DNA of 34,346 nt from Candidatus Poseidonia sp. (GTDB taxonomy: Archaea > Thermoplasmatota > Poseidoniia > Poseidoniales > Poseidoniaceae). The translations under genes and the position numbers were made by a program. The DNA lies in contig JADHPT010000015.1 in assembly GCA_016778305.1 (NCBI GenBank), positions 1 to 34,346 on the forward strand, in the 5' to 3' direction. This document shows, piece after piece, positions 1 to 7,872 of this stretch. Below the pieces are notes generated by a model. It saw only the letters and a list, made by a program, of their open reading frames with translations, did not search any database and was not told where the DNA came from. The stretch's first letter is position 1, and each line of letters starts with the position of its first letter.

Positions 1-76
1 TGGTGGGCTCGGCCGGAATTGAACCGGCGATCTTCGCCATGTGAAGGCGACGTCATAACCCCTAGACCACGAGCCC
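1..76 (-). tRNA. tRNA-Val (anticodon CAC)
   Basis: Read on the minus strand, the acceptor stem pairs GGGCTCG (76-70) with CGAGCCC (11-5), followed by discriminator A and an encoded CCA (3-1) at the very window edge. The anticodon stem TCGCC/GGCGA encloses the seven-base loop TTCACAT, giving anticodon CAC for GTG valine codons. The T arm contains GGTTCAATTCC. No intron is seen. A TATA-like box lies about 30 bp upstream, just past the stop of the radical SAM gene. Confidence 0.95.
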
Positions 77-103
77 CTAGGTAAATCGCCGACCCGCCGT
101 TGA

Positions 104-113
104 GGTTTAAGCC
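104..113 (-). promoter_or_regulatory. TATA-like box of tRNA-Val
   Basis: On the minus strand GGCTTAAACC lies 28-37 bp upstream of the first tRNA base, the usual place for an archaeal TATA box. It falls in the 46-bp gap after the radical SAM gene, so the tRNA can be transcribed on its own. Confidence 0.45.
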
Positions 114-122
114 ATCCTGTGT

Positions 123-1205
123 TCATCTGTGGTCGTTGAGATGGACCAAACCAACCTCAAGTCGCTCATGGGTTGGATGGACCTCAACCAGCATGACTGG
201 CACATTGAGATGGGGGGCGAGATCCTCTGCTAGAGACAGTGGCAATTCGATGCGCTGCGATGCACCATCATAGCGCATCCATCCGTCAGAAATACTGAGC
301 GTGGACTTGAGTTCTGCCAAATCATCGCTGGCATCCGCAAGTGGAGTAGGTATAGCACCAAACAGAATGGTATCGTCATCACTGAGAACCTCATAAGGAC
401 GTAAGGTTGCCTGGCCACGTCGTTTGAACCGATTTCGCAGTTGTCCAGCGTCTTTGTATTTGGCCGTGCAAAATTTGAGATGATAGGGTTGATCGTTGGC
501 TGCTTCTTTCAGTCGCAGGGCAAGTTCTGCAGAGCCTTCGGCAGCAGCCGTAATACCTCCACTCAAATTGAAGCCCCGTACGTCCATATTTTCTTGGTTC
601 CCGACCGTGATCTCCAATTCATTGAGATTGAGGAAGGAAACTGGTACGGTGGCCAATTCATCAAGAAGCAAAAACAATTCCTTTTCTTTATCCGGCTCAC
701 ATGGTAATTCGACACCAACTGTGATACCGTGCTTCGCACATTCTTCCATCGTTTTGCGGTATTTTTTGGTTGTTCCGTCAAGTAAATGAAAGCGTATTTC
801 ATCAAGCCCTGCTGCAGCAAAGTCCTCAGCCCGTGCAGGATCAAAAGGAATCGACGTGTAGACGTGAATGTGATGCTCTTCGCCAAAAGCTGCCTTGAGT
901 TGAACCACTGCCTCAAGGGTTTTCTCCAAGTCCAGCATAGGGTCACCTCCGGTAATTCCGGTCCCTGTGGCTTTCATGGCATGCCCCTCTTCAATCACCT
1001 CATCCCATGATGTACAGCGCCGCTCGTTGGCAAACATGTCAGGCGTTTCTCTGCGGTTTTCAGAAAGCGGACAATAATCACATCCCCAGTGACATTTCCC
1101 AGTTACAAAGAGCACCAATTTACTGCCGTGCTGGCACTGAATGCATCCTTCAGCTTCGCCTTCTTCTGCCGGGAGTACCTCAGTAGCCATTGGCAAACGC
1201 AACAT
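123..1205 (-). CDS. Radical SAM protein, COG2108-like
   Basis: A 360-residue radical SAM enzyme. The cluster motif CxxxCxxC is C38-H-W-G-C42-D-Y-C45, which would bind the [4Fe-4S] cluster that cleaves S-adenosylmethionine. The GGDP segment near residue 87 matches the SAM-binding glycine motif. An extra CxxC pair (C21, C24) precedes the motif, as in archaeal COG2108 proteins, described as related to pyruvate formate-lyase activating enzyme and of unknown substrate. The ATG at 1205 overlaps the pdxT stop by one base (TGATG), so the two are probably translationally coupled. The family assignment is from motif recognition; the reaction is not predictable here. Confidence 0.8.
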   Translation of the reverse strand: MLRLPMATEVLPAEEGEAEGCIQCQHGSKLVLFVTGKCHWGCDYCPLSENRRETPDMFANERRCTSWDEVIEEGHAMKATGTGITGGDPMLDLEKTLEAVVQLKAAFGEEHHIHVYTSIPFDPARAEDFAAAGLDEIRFHLLDGTTKKYRKTMEECAKHGITVGVELPCEPDKEKELFLLLDELATVPVSFLNLNELEITVGNQENMDVRGFNLSGGITAAAEGSAELALRLKEAANDQPYHLKFCTAKYKDAGQLRNRFKRRGQATLRPYEVLSDDDTILFGAIPTPLADASDDLAELKSTLSISDGWMRYDGASQRIELPLSLAEDLAPHLNVPVMLVEVHPTHERLEVGLVHLNDHR

Positions 1206-1900
1206 CAGACTGCCTCCTTTTGTTGCTTGGCTTGGTTGAGGAGCCAGCGATGAAAGCGTCGGTCAAGGGTCAGCTCTGGATGAAAGGTGAGGCCTAATTT
1301 GCTACCGTCTTGAACCCCGACGACCTCATCGCCCAAACGGGCGGCAACGGTGCAAGAAACGCTTGAATTATCAAAGCGGGGAGCACGAATAAAGACGCCA
1401 GGAAAGCCCTCCGCCAAGCTATCGGCCCCTAAGGACTGGACTTCGAGGGGCTGATGTTGAAATCTGTCGGGACCGATGGAGGCGATTCGTTTGTAGTCGG
1501 CTTGAGGTGTTTCAATTACAACATCAACCACGCCCTCAAAGGATTGGCGTTGACGCCCCCAGGCATTCCGAGCAATTTTTGCGCCGACATAGGGTTTGCG
1601 AGCGGCACCTGGTGAAGCGAGAAGAATGGCCCCTGCACAGGTTCCGAGAACGGGCTTGTGAGGGTACGCGTCCATCCAATCGAAGAGCGCACTAAGCATG
1701 GATTCATACCGACTCGCAATCCGCATCGTGGTGGATTCCCCGCCAGGAAGGATCATGGCATCAAGATCTGCAGTCACATGATCTGCTCGACGGCATTCCA
1801 CGGTTTCAAGATCAAAACCTAATTCCGCAGCAGCACCGCGAAGAGCTTCAGCATGCTCATGACGAGCACCTTGGAGCATCGCAATACCCACACGGAGCAT
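1205..1900 (-). CDS. pdxT: PdxT, glutaminase subunit of pyridoxal 5'-phosphate synthase
   Basis: A class I glutamine amidotransferase that releases ammonia from glutamine for PdxS, which makes pyridoxal phosphate from ribose 5-phosphate and glyceraldehyde 3-phosphate. Family motifs are LPGGEST near residue 51, the nucleophile elbow GTCAG with Cys88, NAWGRQ with SFE near residues 112-121, and FHPE with His207 and Glu209 completing the triad. Length 231 is slightly above the usual 190-200. PdxS is not in the window, so the subunits are encoded apart. The start ATG at 1900 faces the divergent aminotransferase gene; a weak TATA-like CTATGA (1923-1928, plus strand) sits 22 nt upstream. Product is certain on motifs. 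Confidence 0.93.
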   Translation of the reverse strand: MLRVGIAMLQGARHEHAEALRGAAAELGFDLETVECRRADHVTADLDAMILPGGESTTMRIASRYESMLSALFDWMDAYPHKPVLGTCAGAILLASPGAARKPYVGAKIARNAWGRQRQSFEGVVDVVIETPQADYKRIASIGPDRFQHQPLEVQSLGADSLAEGFPGVFIRAPRFDNSSVSCTVAARLGDEVVGVQDGSKLGLTFHPELTLDRRFHRWLLNQAKQQKEAV

Positions 1901-2004
1901 GTTGACCGCTCTCGGCCCTTCCCTATGAGTTCAGCGCATTGCGACGGCTCATTTTGAGGGTGTGGAGGGGTGTGTTTCAAAAACCGCCGTGCCAAGGGAT
2001 ATGC

Positions 2005-3189
2005 ATGGCCTACAGTGGCGACTGCTTCCTTGTCCCCGGACCCGTGCGCATGAACGATGCCTGTCTCCAAGCGATGGCTACGCCGGTCATGACGGCCCGG
2101 GGCCCAGAATTTCGCAAGGTGATGGCTGAACTGAATTCTGGACTTCGTTACGCATTCAACTTGTCACCTTCTTCTCCTGAGATGAAAACTCAGTCGTGGA
2201 CTGGAGAAGACGGTTACAAAGTCGTGGTTGTTACGGGGAGCGGAACTGCCGCCATGGAGATGGTCATCGCAAACCGCTTTCGTCAAAACGACCTGGTGCT
2301 CGTGCCGACCAACGGAAAGTTTGGTGAACGTGTAGCTCACATTTGTGAACAATTTTGCAATGTGAAACACATCAAGTACGAGTGGGGGCGGTCGTTTGAC
2401 CTCTATGAATTGGAACAACAACTCGAGCGTGGTTGCTATGAAGCCCTTCTTATCTGCCACAATGAAACGAGTACTGGAATTGCCCAGGATGCAGCAGCCA
2501 TCGCTGAGATGTGTGAGCGTCATAATGTCTCCTTCATTCTTGACGGCATCACCTCAGTTGGCGGCATGCCAGTCCATCCTGCTGAATGGAAGGCTGAAGC
2601 GGTTGTTATGGGCGCTCAGAAATGTACTGCAGGGCCTTCTGGAATTGCTGCGATAGCCGTCAATGAGCATTGCGTAGAGCGGATGAAAGCAATACATTTG
2701 CAAAATGACACCAATCCGCGCTATTACTTTGACATGATCGCCGCTCTTAAGAAAGGGGACGACGACCAGACTCCGTGGACACCTGCGATCAACCTCGCCA
2801 TGGGATGGTCAGCAGCACTCAACACTCTCAAGAAAGAAACCAACGAGGTTCGATGGGAACGCTGCAAGCGCATGGCATCGGGCGTTCGTTCGTTGTTCAC
2901 AGAATTGGGCTTCATGCTCCTCGCAGACTCTGGCCAACAAAGTGATACGGTTACGGCCATTATGTATCCTGAAGGCATCAACGATGAATGGCGAAGTGCG
3001 CTCAAGGACAAGTACGATACGCAGGTCATTGGAGCGCAGGACCACCTCAAGGGATTTATGTTCAGAGTGGGCTCGATGGGTGAAACACCCGTTGAAGAGA
3101 TGATTGAAGGATGCAAGCGAATGATCGCCTGTTTCAATGACTTTGGAATGAACCTTCCAGATGTCGACGTTGAATCCCATTTCATGTGA
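2005..3189 (+). CDS. Class V aminotransferase, alanine/serine-glyoxylate aminotransferase-like
   Basis: A fold-type I, PLP-dependent class V aminotransferase of about 394 residues. The PLP lysine lies in GAQKCTAGPSG (Lys206 counted from this start), and the cofactor-binding aspartate in the DGITSVGG motif. GSGTAAME near residue 79 fits the phosphate-binding segment. It resembles alanine-glyoxylate or serine-glyoxylate aminotransferases, but phosphoserine and other substrates occur in the class, so the substrate is open. The reading frame is open back to 1939; the ATG at 2005 is preferred because the N-terminus then begins right before the conserved FLVPGPV segment, an AAGGGA stretch precedes it, and an AT-rich box (1976-1983) lies about 21 nt upstream. 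nadM follows after 9 bp. Confidence 0.85.
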   Translation: MAYSGDCFLVPGPVRMNDACLQAMATPVMTARGPEFRKVMAELNSGLRYAFNLSPSSPEMKTQSWTGEDGYKVVVVTGSGTAAMEMVIANRFRQNDLVLVPTNGKFGERVAHICEQFCNVKHIKYEWGRSFDLYELEQQLERGCYEALLICHNETSTGIAQDAAAIAEMCERHNVSFILDGITSVGGMPVHPAEWKAEAVVMGAQKCTAGPSGIAAIAVNEHCVERMKAIHLQNDTNPRYYFDMIAALKKGDDDQTPWTPAINLAMGWSAALNTLKKETNEVRWERCKRMASGVRSLFTELGFMLLADSGQQSDTVTAIMYPEGINDEWRSALKDKYDTQVIGAQDHLKGFMFRVGSMGETPVEEMIEGCKRMIACFNDFGMNLPDVDVESHFM

Positions 3190-3198
3190 GGCTGAACG

Positions 3199-3747
3199 AT
3201 GGTACGCTGCATTGTGTTGGGCCGCTTCCAACCATTTCACATGGGCCATGCACGTCTTGTTGAAGCGGCGATTAAGCATGCACAAGGCGATGAAGTGGTT
3301 GTAGCGATTGGCTCCGCTCAAGCCGAATGGGAAGCACGTAACCCGTGGACATTCGACGAGCGTTGCGAGATGGTACAAGCCTGGGCTACAGAACATCAGC
3401 ACGCCGTTACCGTTGTTGGAATTGATGATATCAACGATGCTCCAAACTGGGTTGAACACGCAACAGAAACCCACGGAGAGGGCGTATTGGTTACCTCAGA
3501 CGGACCTACCGCTGAATTGTATCAGGCCAGTCATTGGACCATTCATCATGTTGATCTTCACGAACGAGAAACCTTCGAAGGATGGCGAGTTCGTCAATCC
3601 ATACGGATGCTATCCACTGTGATGGACGATGACGCCACGCGTGAAGTTCTCAAGCAGAGTATTCCCTCAGCTGTGATCGAATGGTTGGTTGAGCACGATG
3701 CCATCTTCCGTTGCTCAACCTTTGACACGGGCGTTCACGCTGGCTGA
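3199..3747 (+). CDS. nadM: Archaeal-type nicotinamide-nucleotide adenylyltransferase
   Basis: Makes NAD+ from nicotinamide mononucleotide and ATP. The nucleotidyltransferase signature GRFQPFHMGH at residues 8-17 carries the (H/T)xGH motif (His14, His17). The second ATP-binding segment is GWRVRQSIR in the C-terminal third. Length 182 matches archaeal NadM (about 170-185). It follows the class V aminotransferase by 9 bp with a GAGG ribosome site before ATG. The stop codon TGA (3745-3747) abuts the grpE stop codon on the other strand with no gap. Confidence 0.93.
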   Translation: MVRCIVLGRFQPFHMGHARLVEAAIKHAQGDEVVVAIGSAQAEWEARNPWTFDERCEMVQAWATEHQHAVTVVGIDDINDAPNWVEHATETHGEGVLVTSDGPTAELYQASHWTIHHVDLHERETFEGWRVRQSIRMLSTVMDDDATREVLKQSIPSAVIEWLVEHDAIFRCSTFDTGVHAG

Positions 3748-4314
3748 TTATTCAGACGCAACGACGACACGGGCGACTGTGACCACTTTGGATTTGTACA
3801 TGTATCCCTCTTCGAGCACATCTACGACGGTTCCGGCGGCGTAATGTTCAGAGGGGGGAATCATGGTAATCGCTTCCATTTTAGCAGGGTCAAATACCTG
3901 CCCTTTGGCTTCGATGGCAATCACACCGTCGGCTTGCAACTCATGCCATAATTTGTTACGAAGCAGTCGAAGACCTTGCGCAACGGGACTCTCATCATCG
4001 CTTTCGATACCGGTGAGAGCACGATCAACATCACCCAAAATGGTGAGCATTCGTCGGGCGAGCCCCATAGCCCCGTATTGAATTACTTCCGCCTTTTCAG
4101 CCATCATTCGCTTTCTGATGTTTTGGATTTCAGCATCCCTGTATGCGATCTCTTTTTCGGCACGTTCTGCACGTTCAAGTGCTACTTCAAGGGGATCTCG
4201 TTCTTCTTCAACTGGCGCTTCGATACCCTCACCTGAGGCCTCGTCAGGGGCATCTTCAACGACAGGAGGTGCGGTCTCTTCCACAGGCTCGTCAGCAGGT
4301 ATCTCTTCCGTCAT
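3748..4314 (-). CDS. grpE: GrpE, nucleotide exchange factor of DnaK
   Basis: Cochaperone that releases ADP from DnaK (Hsp70). Residues 1-38 are a very acidic, probably disordered N-terminus; residues 40-80 form a charged coiled coil; the C-terminal beta domain contains the family motif with VFDPAKMEAI and ends with a GYMYKSKVVTVARV segment. Length 188 is typical. GrpE is bacterial in origin and found only in archaea that acquired the DnaK system. DnaK and DnaJ are not in the window. A TATA-like box (4337-4346) lies 22 nt upstream, so the gene probably has its own leaderless transcript; an unrecognised gene lies 42 bp upstream on the same strand. Confidence 0.93.
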   Translation of the reverse strand: MTEEIPADEPVEETAPPVVEDAPDEASGEGIEAPVEEERDPLEVALERAERAEKEIAYRDAEIQNIRKRMMAEKAEVIQYGAMGLARRMLTILGDVDRALTGIESDDESPVAQGLRLLRNKLWHELQADGVIAIEAKGQVFDPAKMEAITMIPPSEHYAAGTVVDVLEEGYMYKSKVVTVARVVVASE

Positions 4315-4336
4315 CGTTCCTACGGTTCGGTAGGTT

Positions 4337-4346
4337 GATTTTGAAC
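4337..4346 (-). promoter_or_regulatory. TATA-like box upstream of grpE
   Basis: Minus-strand GTTCAAAATC ends 22 nt before the grpE ATG. The same spacing is seen before several other genes here, consistent with leaderless archaeal transcription. Confidence 0.4.
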
Positions 4347-4356
4347 CCCTCGCTTC

Positions 4357-5037
4357 TCAAGGATGAAGACGAGCCGAAAGATTCCATTCTCCATGACCCC
4401 ATTTTGAAGCCTCAAGATGTTCTCGTCCGATGATCAAAATCAGGTCGTCGTCACCTTCAGCACGGTTGACCGTATAGACCAAGGATTTGGACGCCCTTGT
4501 ATGTGCCTCAAAGGTTGGAACGATTTTGGGGTCTTCGAATTCCTCAATCGTCTCGCCCAATTCAACACGACGCTGCATCCAATTCATCACGACACGCTGT
4601 GAAAATTCATCCTCGGACAGCCCACGCAAGCGTTGTGAAACTTCACTCCACAGCGATGCAGTATACAATTCATGGATGTCGGTCGCTTCCCTGCCAATGG
4701 CTTCTTCGAGGTAAAGAAAGGCACGGCCCTCCCAAACTTCCCAAAAACCTGGACTCGCCCATTTCATGAGATGAAGCAACCCCTCTTCTCCATTATTGCA
4801 CCTTGCGAGCACATCCAAAACAGGTCCGTTATCATCCCCTTCGTTTTGATCCATCCAATCCAACCATTCTGCCTCAGCATCAATGGCAAAGGTGACGCTA
4901 AGACGGCTGTCTTGGACGGGGCGCAAGTCACGTAGACTGCCTGCTTCCATGTGGGTTCTCAATTCCCCCCACGAAAGACCGAGAAGACGGTCAAGGGTCG
5001 GAGCGTGGACGAGAAGCCCTACCATTTCCAAGCCCAT
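4357..5037 (-). CDS. Hypothetical protein upstream of grpE
   Basis: Not recognised. From the ATG at 5037 it encodes about 226 residues: soluble, mixed alpha/beta in appearance, rich in Trp, Glu and Asp, with no membrane segment, signal peptide or Cys-pair motif. The frame is open to a TTG at 5136, only 2 bp from the divergent cyclophilin start, so the longer form would leave no promoter room; the internal ATG is preferred but not proven. It sits 42 bp upstream of grpE on the same strand. A stress-response role is only a guess from position. Codon use looks like that of its neighbours, so a real gene is likely. Confidence 0.6.
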   Translation of the reverse strand: MGLEMVGLLVHAPTLDRLLGLSWGELRTHMEAGSLRDLRPVQDSRLSVTFAIDAEAEWLDWMDQNEGDDNGPVLDVLARCNNGEEGLLHLMKWASPGFWEVWEGRAFLYLEEAIGREATDIHELYTASLWSEVSQRLRGLSEDEFSQRVVMNWMQRRVELGETIEEFEDPKIVPTFEAHTRASKSLVYTVNRAEGDDDLILIIGREHLEASKWGHGEWNLSARLHP

Positions 5038-5138
5038 GGTGCAGGGCAAGGACAGGTCCCGTTTGAGGGCATCGTTCCCAAAAGAAGGTTTAGAATGCCG
5101 TAAAAAAGAATAAGTGAGGTGACTGGAGTGGTCCAACC

Positions 5139-6680
5139 ATGCGAATACTTGTTATTCATCTCATCATTCTTGGTTTTTTACTGACTCCGATGACATCTCA
5201 TGCTCAGATATCAGGTGCTGCTGTATCCATGGAATGTGATGACACATTGGCCCCAGAAGACCCTTTGGCTGGTGGAAATGACACCTTCATGTGCACGGTA
5301 TCCAACCCTACGGCTTACATTGAAAAAATAGCCATCCAAATTTCCAGTGATGGATTGGCCTCTAGCGCACCAAGTGAACTTTATGTTGATGCAGGCCAAG
5401 AAGAATCCTTCAATGTCACGATAGGGTGGATTCCTAGCATGTATAACGAGATACGCACGATTGCAGTGTCCGCTTCGGTCCAGGAATTAAACAACATGCC
5501 ACCTCCAAATACTGCGTCATCTCAGACCAACACTGAATTTAACTTGACGCTAAACTACACACAGCAGGGATGCCACACTGAAGGTCTGCTCGAACCGTCG
5601 CACATTCAATTTGAATTGGGCGACAATCTTGGAAACATCACATTTGAACTCAACTATTCTGAAAGCCCCATCAATGCCGCAAACTTTGCAATGCTCTCGA
5701 TGATGGGATGTTACGACAACACGACCTTTCACAGAGTCATTGATGGATTTATGATCCAAGCAGGCGATTTCACAAACGGCGACGGGACCGGCGGCCATGC
5801 TGGCATCTGGCAAGGATATTGCAATGGACAGCCAAGCAACGACTCGTCCTGTAGTGGAGCTGGAGAAAGTGCGTGGACCATTCCCGATGAAGTCAATACG
5901 AACCTCACACATCAACCTTGTATGCTGTCAATGGCCAAGACAAGTGCTCCAAATACAGGAGGAAGTCAATTCTTTGTTGTACCTACCGACAGCACTCCCG
6001 ATTGGCTTGATGGCGTTCACACCGTATTTGGAGAAGTCATCATTGGTTGTGACATCGTCACAGCCATCTCGGAGACTGCAACTGGAGAAGGTGACCGACC
6101 TATGGTGGATATCGTCATCCAACGAGCATTTGCCGTTGCCGCACCGAATTGGGATTCCGATGGGGATGATATTGCCAACGATGATGACAATTGCCCCGAA
6201 ATCGCAAATTCAAACCAAAGCGATGTTGACAATGATACCATTGGGGATGCATGCGATGATGACTTGGATGGAGATGGAGTCGGCAACGAACAGGACTCGT
6301 TTCCAAATGATGCAAATGAATCTTCTGACTTTGATAACGACGGACTTGGAGACAATACCGATGCTGACGATGACGGTGATGGGATGAACGATACTGACGA
6401 TGCTTTCCCGTACAACCAAAACGAAACAACCGATACAGACGGAGACGGAATCGGTGACAACACGGATGCTGATGATGATGGAGATGGTGTGGCGGACCTA
6501 ACCGACAATTGCCCGTATATCGCAAATACTGACCAGGCTGACGCCGATGGTGATGGCATCGGTACGGCATGTGATAGTTCTGAGGAAGAAAGCGAAAATC
6601 CGAGTGTCCCCTTTCTTTCGGTTTGGATGACAATGGTTGCAATGATGGTGGCTGTTCGTATCACCCAACACGATGAATGA
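5139..6680 (+). CDS. Secreted cyclophilin-type peptidyl-prolyl isomerase with TSP3 calcium-binding repeats
   Basis: An exported protein of 513 residues. Residues 1-22 are a signal peptide (hydrophobic core VIHLIILGFLLTP, cleavage probable after SHA). Residues 25-145 form an immunoglobulin/CARDB-like beta region. Residues 153-330 are a cyclophilin domain: FHRVIDGFMIQAGDF starting at Phe197 holds the catalytic Arg199, followed by PNTGGSQFF and a Trp in PDWLDGVHTVFGE at the cyclosporin-binding position. Residues 339-479 are aspartate-rich thrombospondin type-3 repeats (DxDxDG) that should bind calcium. A short hydrophobic C-terminal segment follows a PSVPFL motif. It probably folds proteins outside the cell membrane. 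The order cyclophilin then TSP3 then tail is unusual. A TATA-like GAATAAG (5108-5114) lies 24 nt upstream. Confidence 0.88.
   Translation: MRILVIHLIILGFLLTPMTSHAQISGAAVSMECDDTLAPEDPLAGGNDTFMCTVSNPTAYIEKIAIQISSDGLASSAPSELYVDAGQEESFNVTIGWIPSMYNEIRTIAVSASVQELNNMPPPNTASSQTNTEFNLTLNYTQQGCHTEGLLEPSHIQFELGDNLGNITFELNYSESPINAANFAMLSMMGCYDNTTFHRVIDGFMIQAGDFTNGDGTGGHAGIWQGYCNGQPSNDSSCSGAGESAWTIPDEVNTNLTHQPCMLSMAKTSAPNTGGSQFFVVPTDSTPDWLDGVHTVFGEVIIGCDIVTAISETATGEGDRPMVDIVIQRAFAVAAPNWDSDGDDIANDDDNCPEIANSNQSDVDNDTIGDACDDDLDGDGVGNEQDSFPNDANESSDFDNDGLGDNTDADDDGDGMNDTDDAFPYNQNETTDTDGDGIGDNTDADDDGDGVADLTDNCPYIANTDQADADGDGIGTACDSSEEESENPSVPFLSVWMTMVAMMVAVRITQHDE
6153..6575 (+). repeat. TSP3 repeat-coding region
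   Basis: DNA encoding Asp-rich repeats inside the cyclophilin gene. Two near-copies of a unit coding GDNTDADDDGDG occur around 6350-6385 and 6458-6492 and differ mostly at third codon positions, suggesting old duplication under protein-level selection. Confidence 0.75.
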
Positions 6681-6740
6681 GAGTTGATTGAAAGCGGTTT
6701 TCGTAAGAGCCTTCAAGAACGACGTGCCAAACCCCGATGC

Positions 6741-6746
6741 AGGAGG
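6741..6746 (+). promoter_or_regulatory. Shine-Dalgarno site AGGAGG deciding the DRG start
   Basis: A perfect AGGAGG lies 7 nt before TTG at 6754. It supports that TTG rather than the upstream TTG at 6688 as the start of the GTPase gene. Confidence 0.6.
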
Positions 6747-6753
6747 CATTGGC

Positions 6754-7869
6754 TTGGCTACGATCAAAGAGCAAATCGAATTGATTCGCGCTGAGATCGA
6801 TAAAACCCAGAAAAACAAAGCCACCAACGCTCACATTGGGAAGTTGAAGGCGAAGATCGCCCAACTCAAACTCAAGGAAGAGAAGACGGCTGCTCACTCA
6901 AAAGCAAGTGGTGGAGGCAAAGGCTTCGAAATCCGGAAATCCGGTGATGCAACCGTTGCATTGGTCGGATTCCCTTCCGTGGGTAAATCCACGCTGATAT
7001 CAAAGGTCACGGACGCACACTCCGAAACCGGCGGCTACGCCTTTACGACGCTGACATGTATTCCCGGGGTCATGGAGCACCGCGGAGCTAAAATCCAAAT
7101 TTTAGATTTACCCGGTCTCATCAAAGGTGCGGCGGAAGGAAAGGGAAGAGGGCGCGAAATCCTCAACGTCATTCGCAGCGCCGACATGGTGCTTTACATC
7201 GTTGACCCCTTCCAAGACGGGCATTTTGACGTGCTGCACAGAGAATTGCACAATGCTGGCCTCCGCCTCAACGAGGTCCAACCTCCCGTTTTCATCAAGC
7301 GCACCGAACGGGGTGGTATTGAGGTCAGGAGTACGGTAGAACAGACCCATTTGGAACCTGAAGAAATGGCAGACATCATCCGCTCATTTGGCTACACGTC
7401 TGCCCTCGTCACGCTTCGTGAGGATTCAACGCCTGAACAAATCGTCGACGCTCTGGCAGGAAACCGTGTCTATGAAAAAGCCGTTATTGCGGTCAACAAA
7501 ATCGATATCGCAACCGAGCATGACATCGCTCGTGCTCGCGACGCCCTTCCACAAACCTGGCCCATCATGAATATCTCAGCCTTCAAGGATATCGGCTTGG
7601 ACGAACTCAAGGATTTCATTTACGACAATCTTGGTTTCATGCGGGTCTATCTCAAACCACAAGGCCAAGATGCCGACATGGAAGAGCCACTGATTGTCAA
7701 AGACGACTCTACCGTCCAAAACATCTGCATCAAATTGCATCGGGACTTCGTAAGGAAATTCCGCTTTGCTCGAATACGTGGTCCAAGCGCCAAGTTTGAT
7801 GACCAGCGCGTTGGCCTTGACCACCAACTCAAAGACGGGGATGTCCTCACCATCGTCGTGAAGCGCTGA
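6754..7869 (+). CDS. DRG-family (Rbg) GTPase
   Basis: An OBG/DRG-type translation-associated GTPase. Counting from TTG 6754 (371 residues), an N-terminal helical segment with TQKNKAT at about 18-24 is followed by the P loop GFPSVGKST (72-80), the G3 motif DLPG, an NKID G4 motif and a C-terminal TGS domain ending in GDVLTIVVKR. This matches archaeal DRG proteins in order and length. Family members bind ribosomes and act in translation or growth control. The frame is open to TTG 6688, but the AGGAGG at 6741 and the family's usual N-terminus both point to 6754. It ends 3 bp from the stop of the convergent transporter gene. Confidence 0.9.
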   Translation: MATIKEQIELIRAEIDKTQKNKATNAHIGKLKAKIAQLKLKEEKTAAHSKASGGGKGFEIRKSGDATVALVGFPSVGKSTLISKVTDAHSETGGYAFTTLTCIPGVMEHRGAKIQILDLPGLIKGAAEGKGRGREILNVIRSADMVLYIVDPFQDGHFDVLHRELHNAGLRLNEVQPPVFIKRTERGGIEVRSTVEQTHLEPEEMADIIRSFGYTSALVTLREDSTPEQIVDALAGNRVYEKAVIAVNKIDIATEHDIARARDALPQTWPIMNISAFKDIGLDELKDFIYDNLGFMRVYLKPQGQDADMEEPLIVKDDSTVQNICIKLHRDFVRKFRFARIRGPSAKFDDQRVGLDHQLKDGDVLTIVVKR

Positions 7870-7872
7870 GAC

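Noticed and set aside
2809-3474. A 221-codon open frame on the minus strand
   Set aside because: It lies wholly opposite the class V aminotransferase and nadM, both with clear motifs, and its translation has no recognisable domain.
5797-6664. Long open frames on both strands over the TSP3 region
   Set aside because: They are by-products of the repetitive GAT/GAC-rich code; their translations are low-complexity and the real frame has signal peptide, cyclophilin and TSP3 motifs.
6688-6753. TTG at 6688 as the DRG start
   Set aside because: It has no ribosome site and adds residues not found in the family, while AGGAGG precedes TTG 6754.
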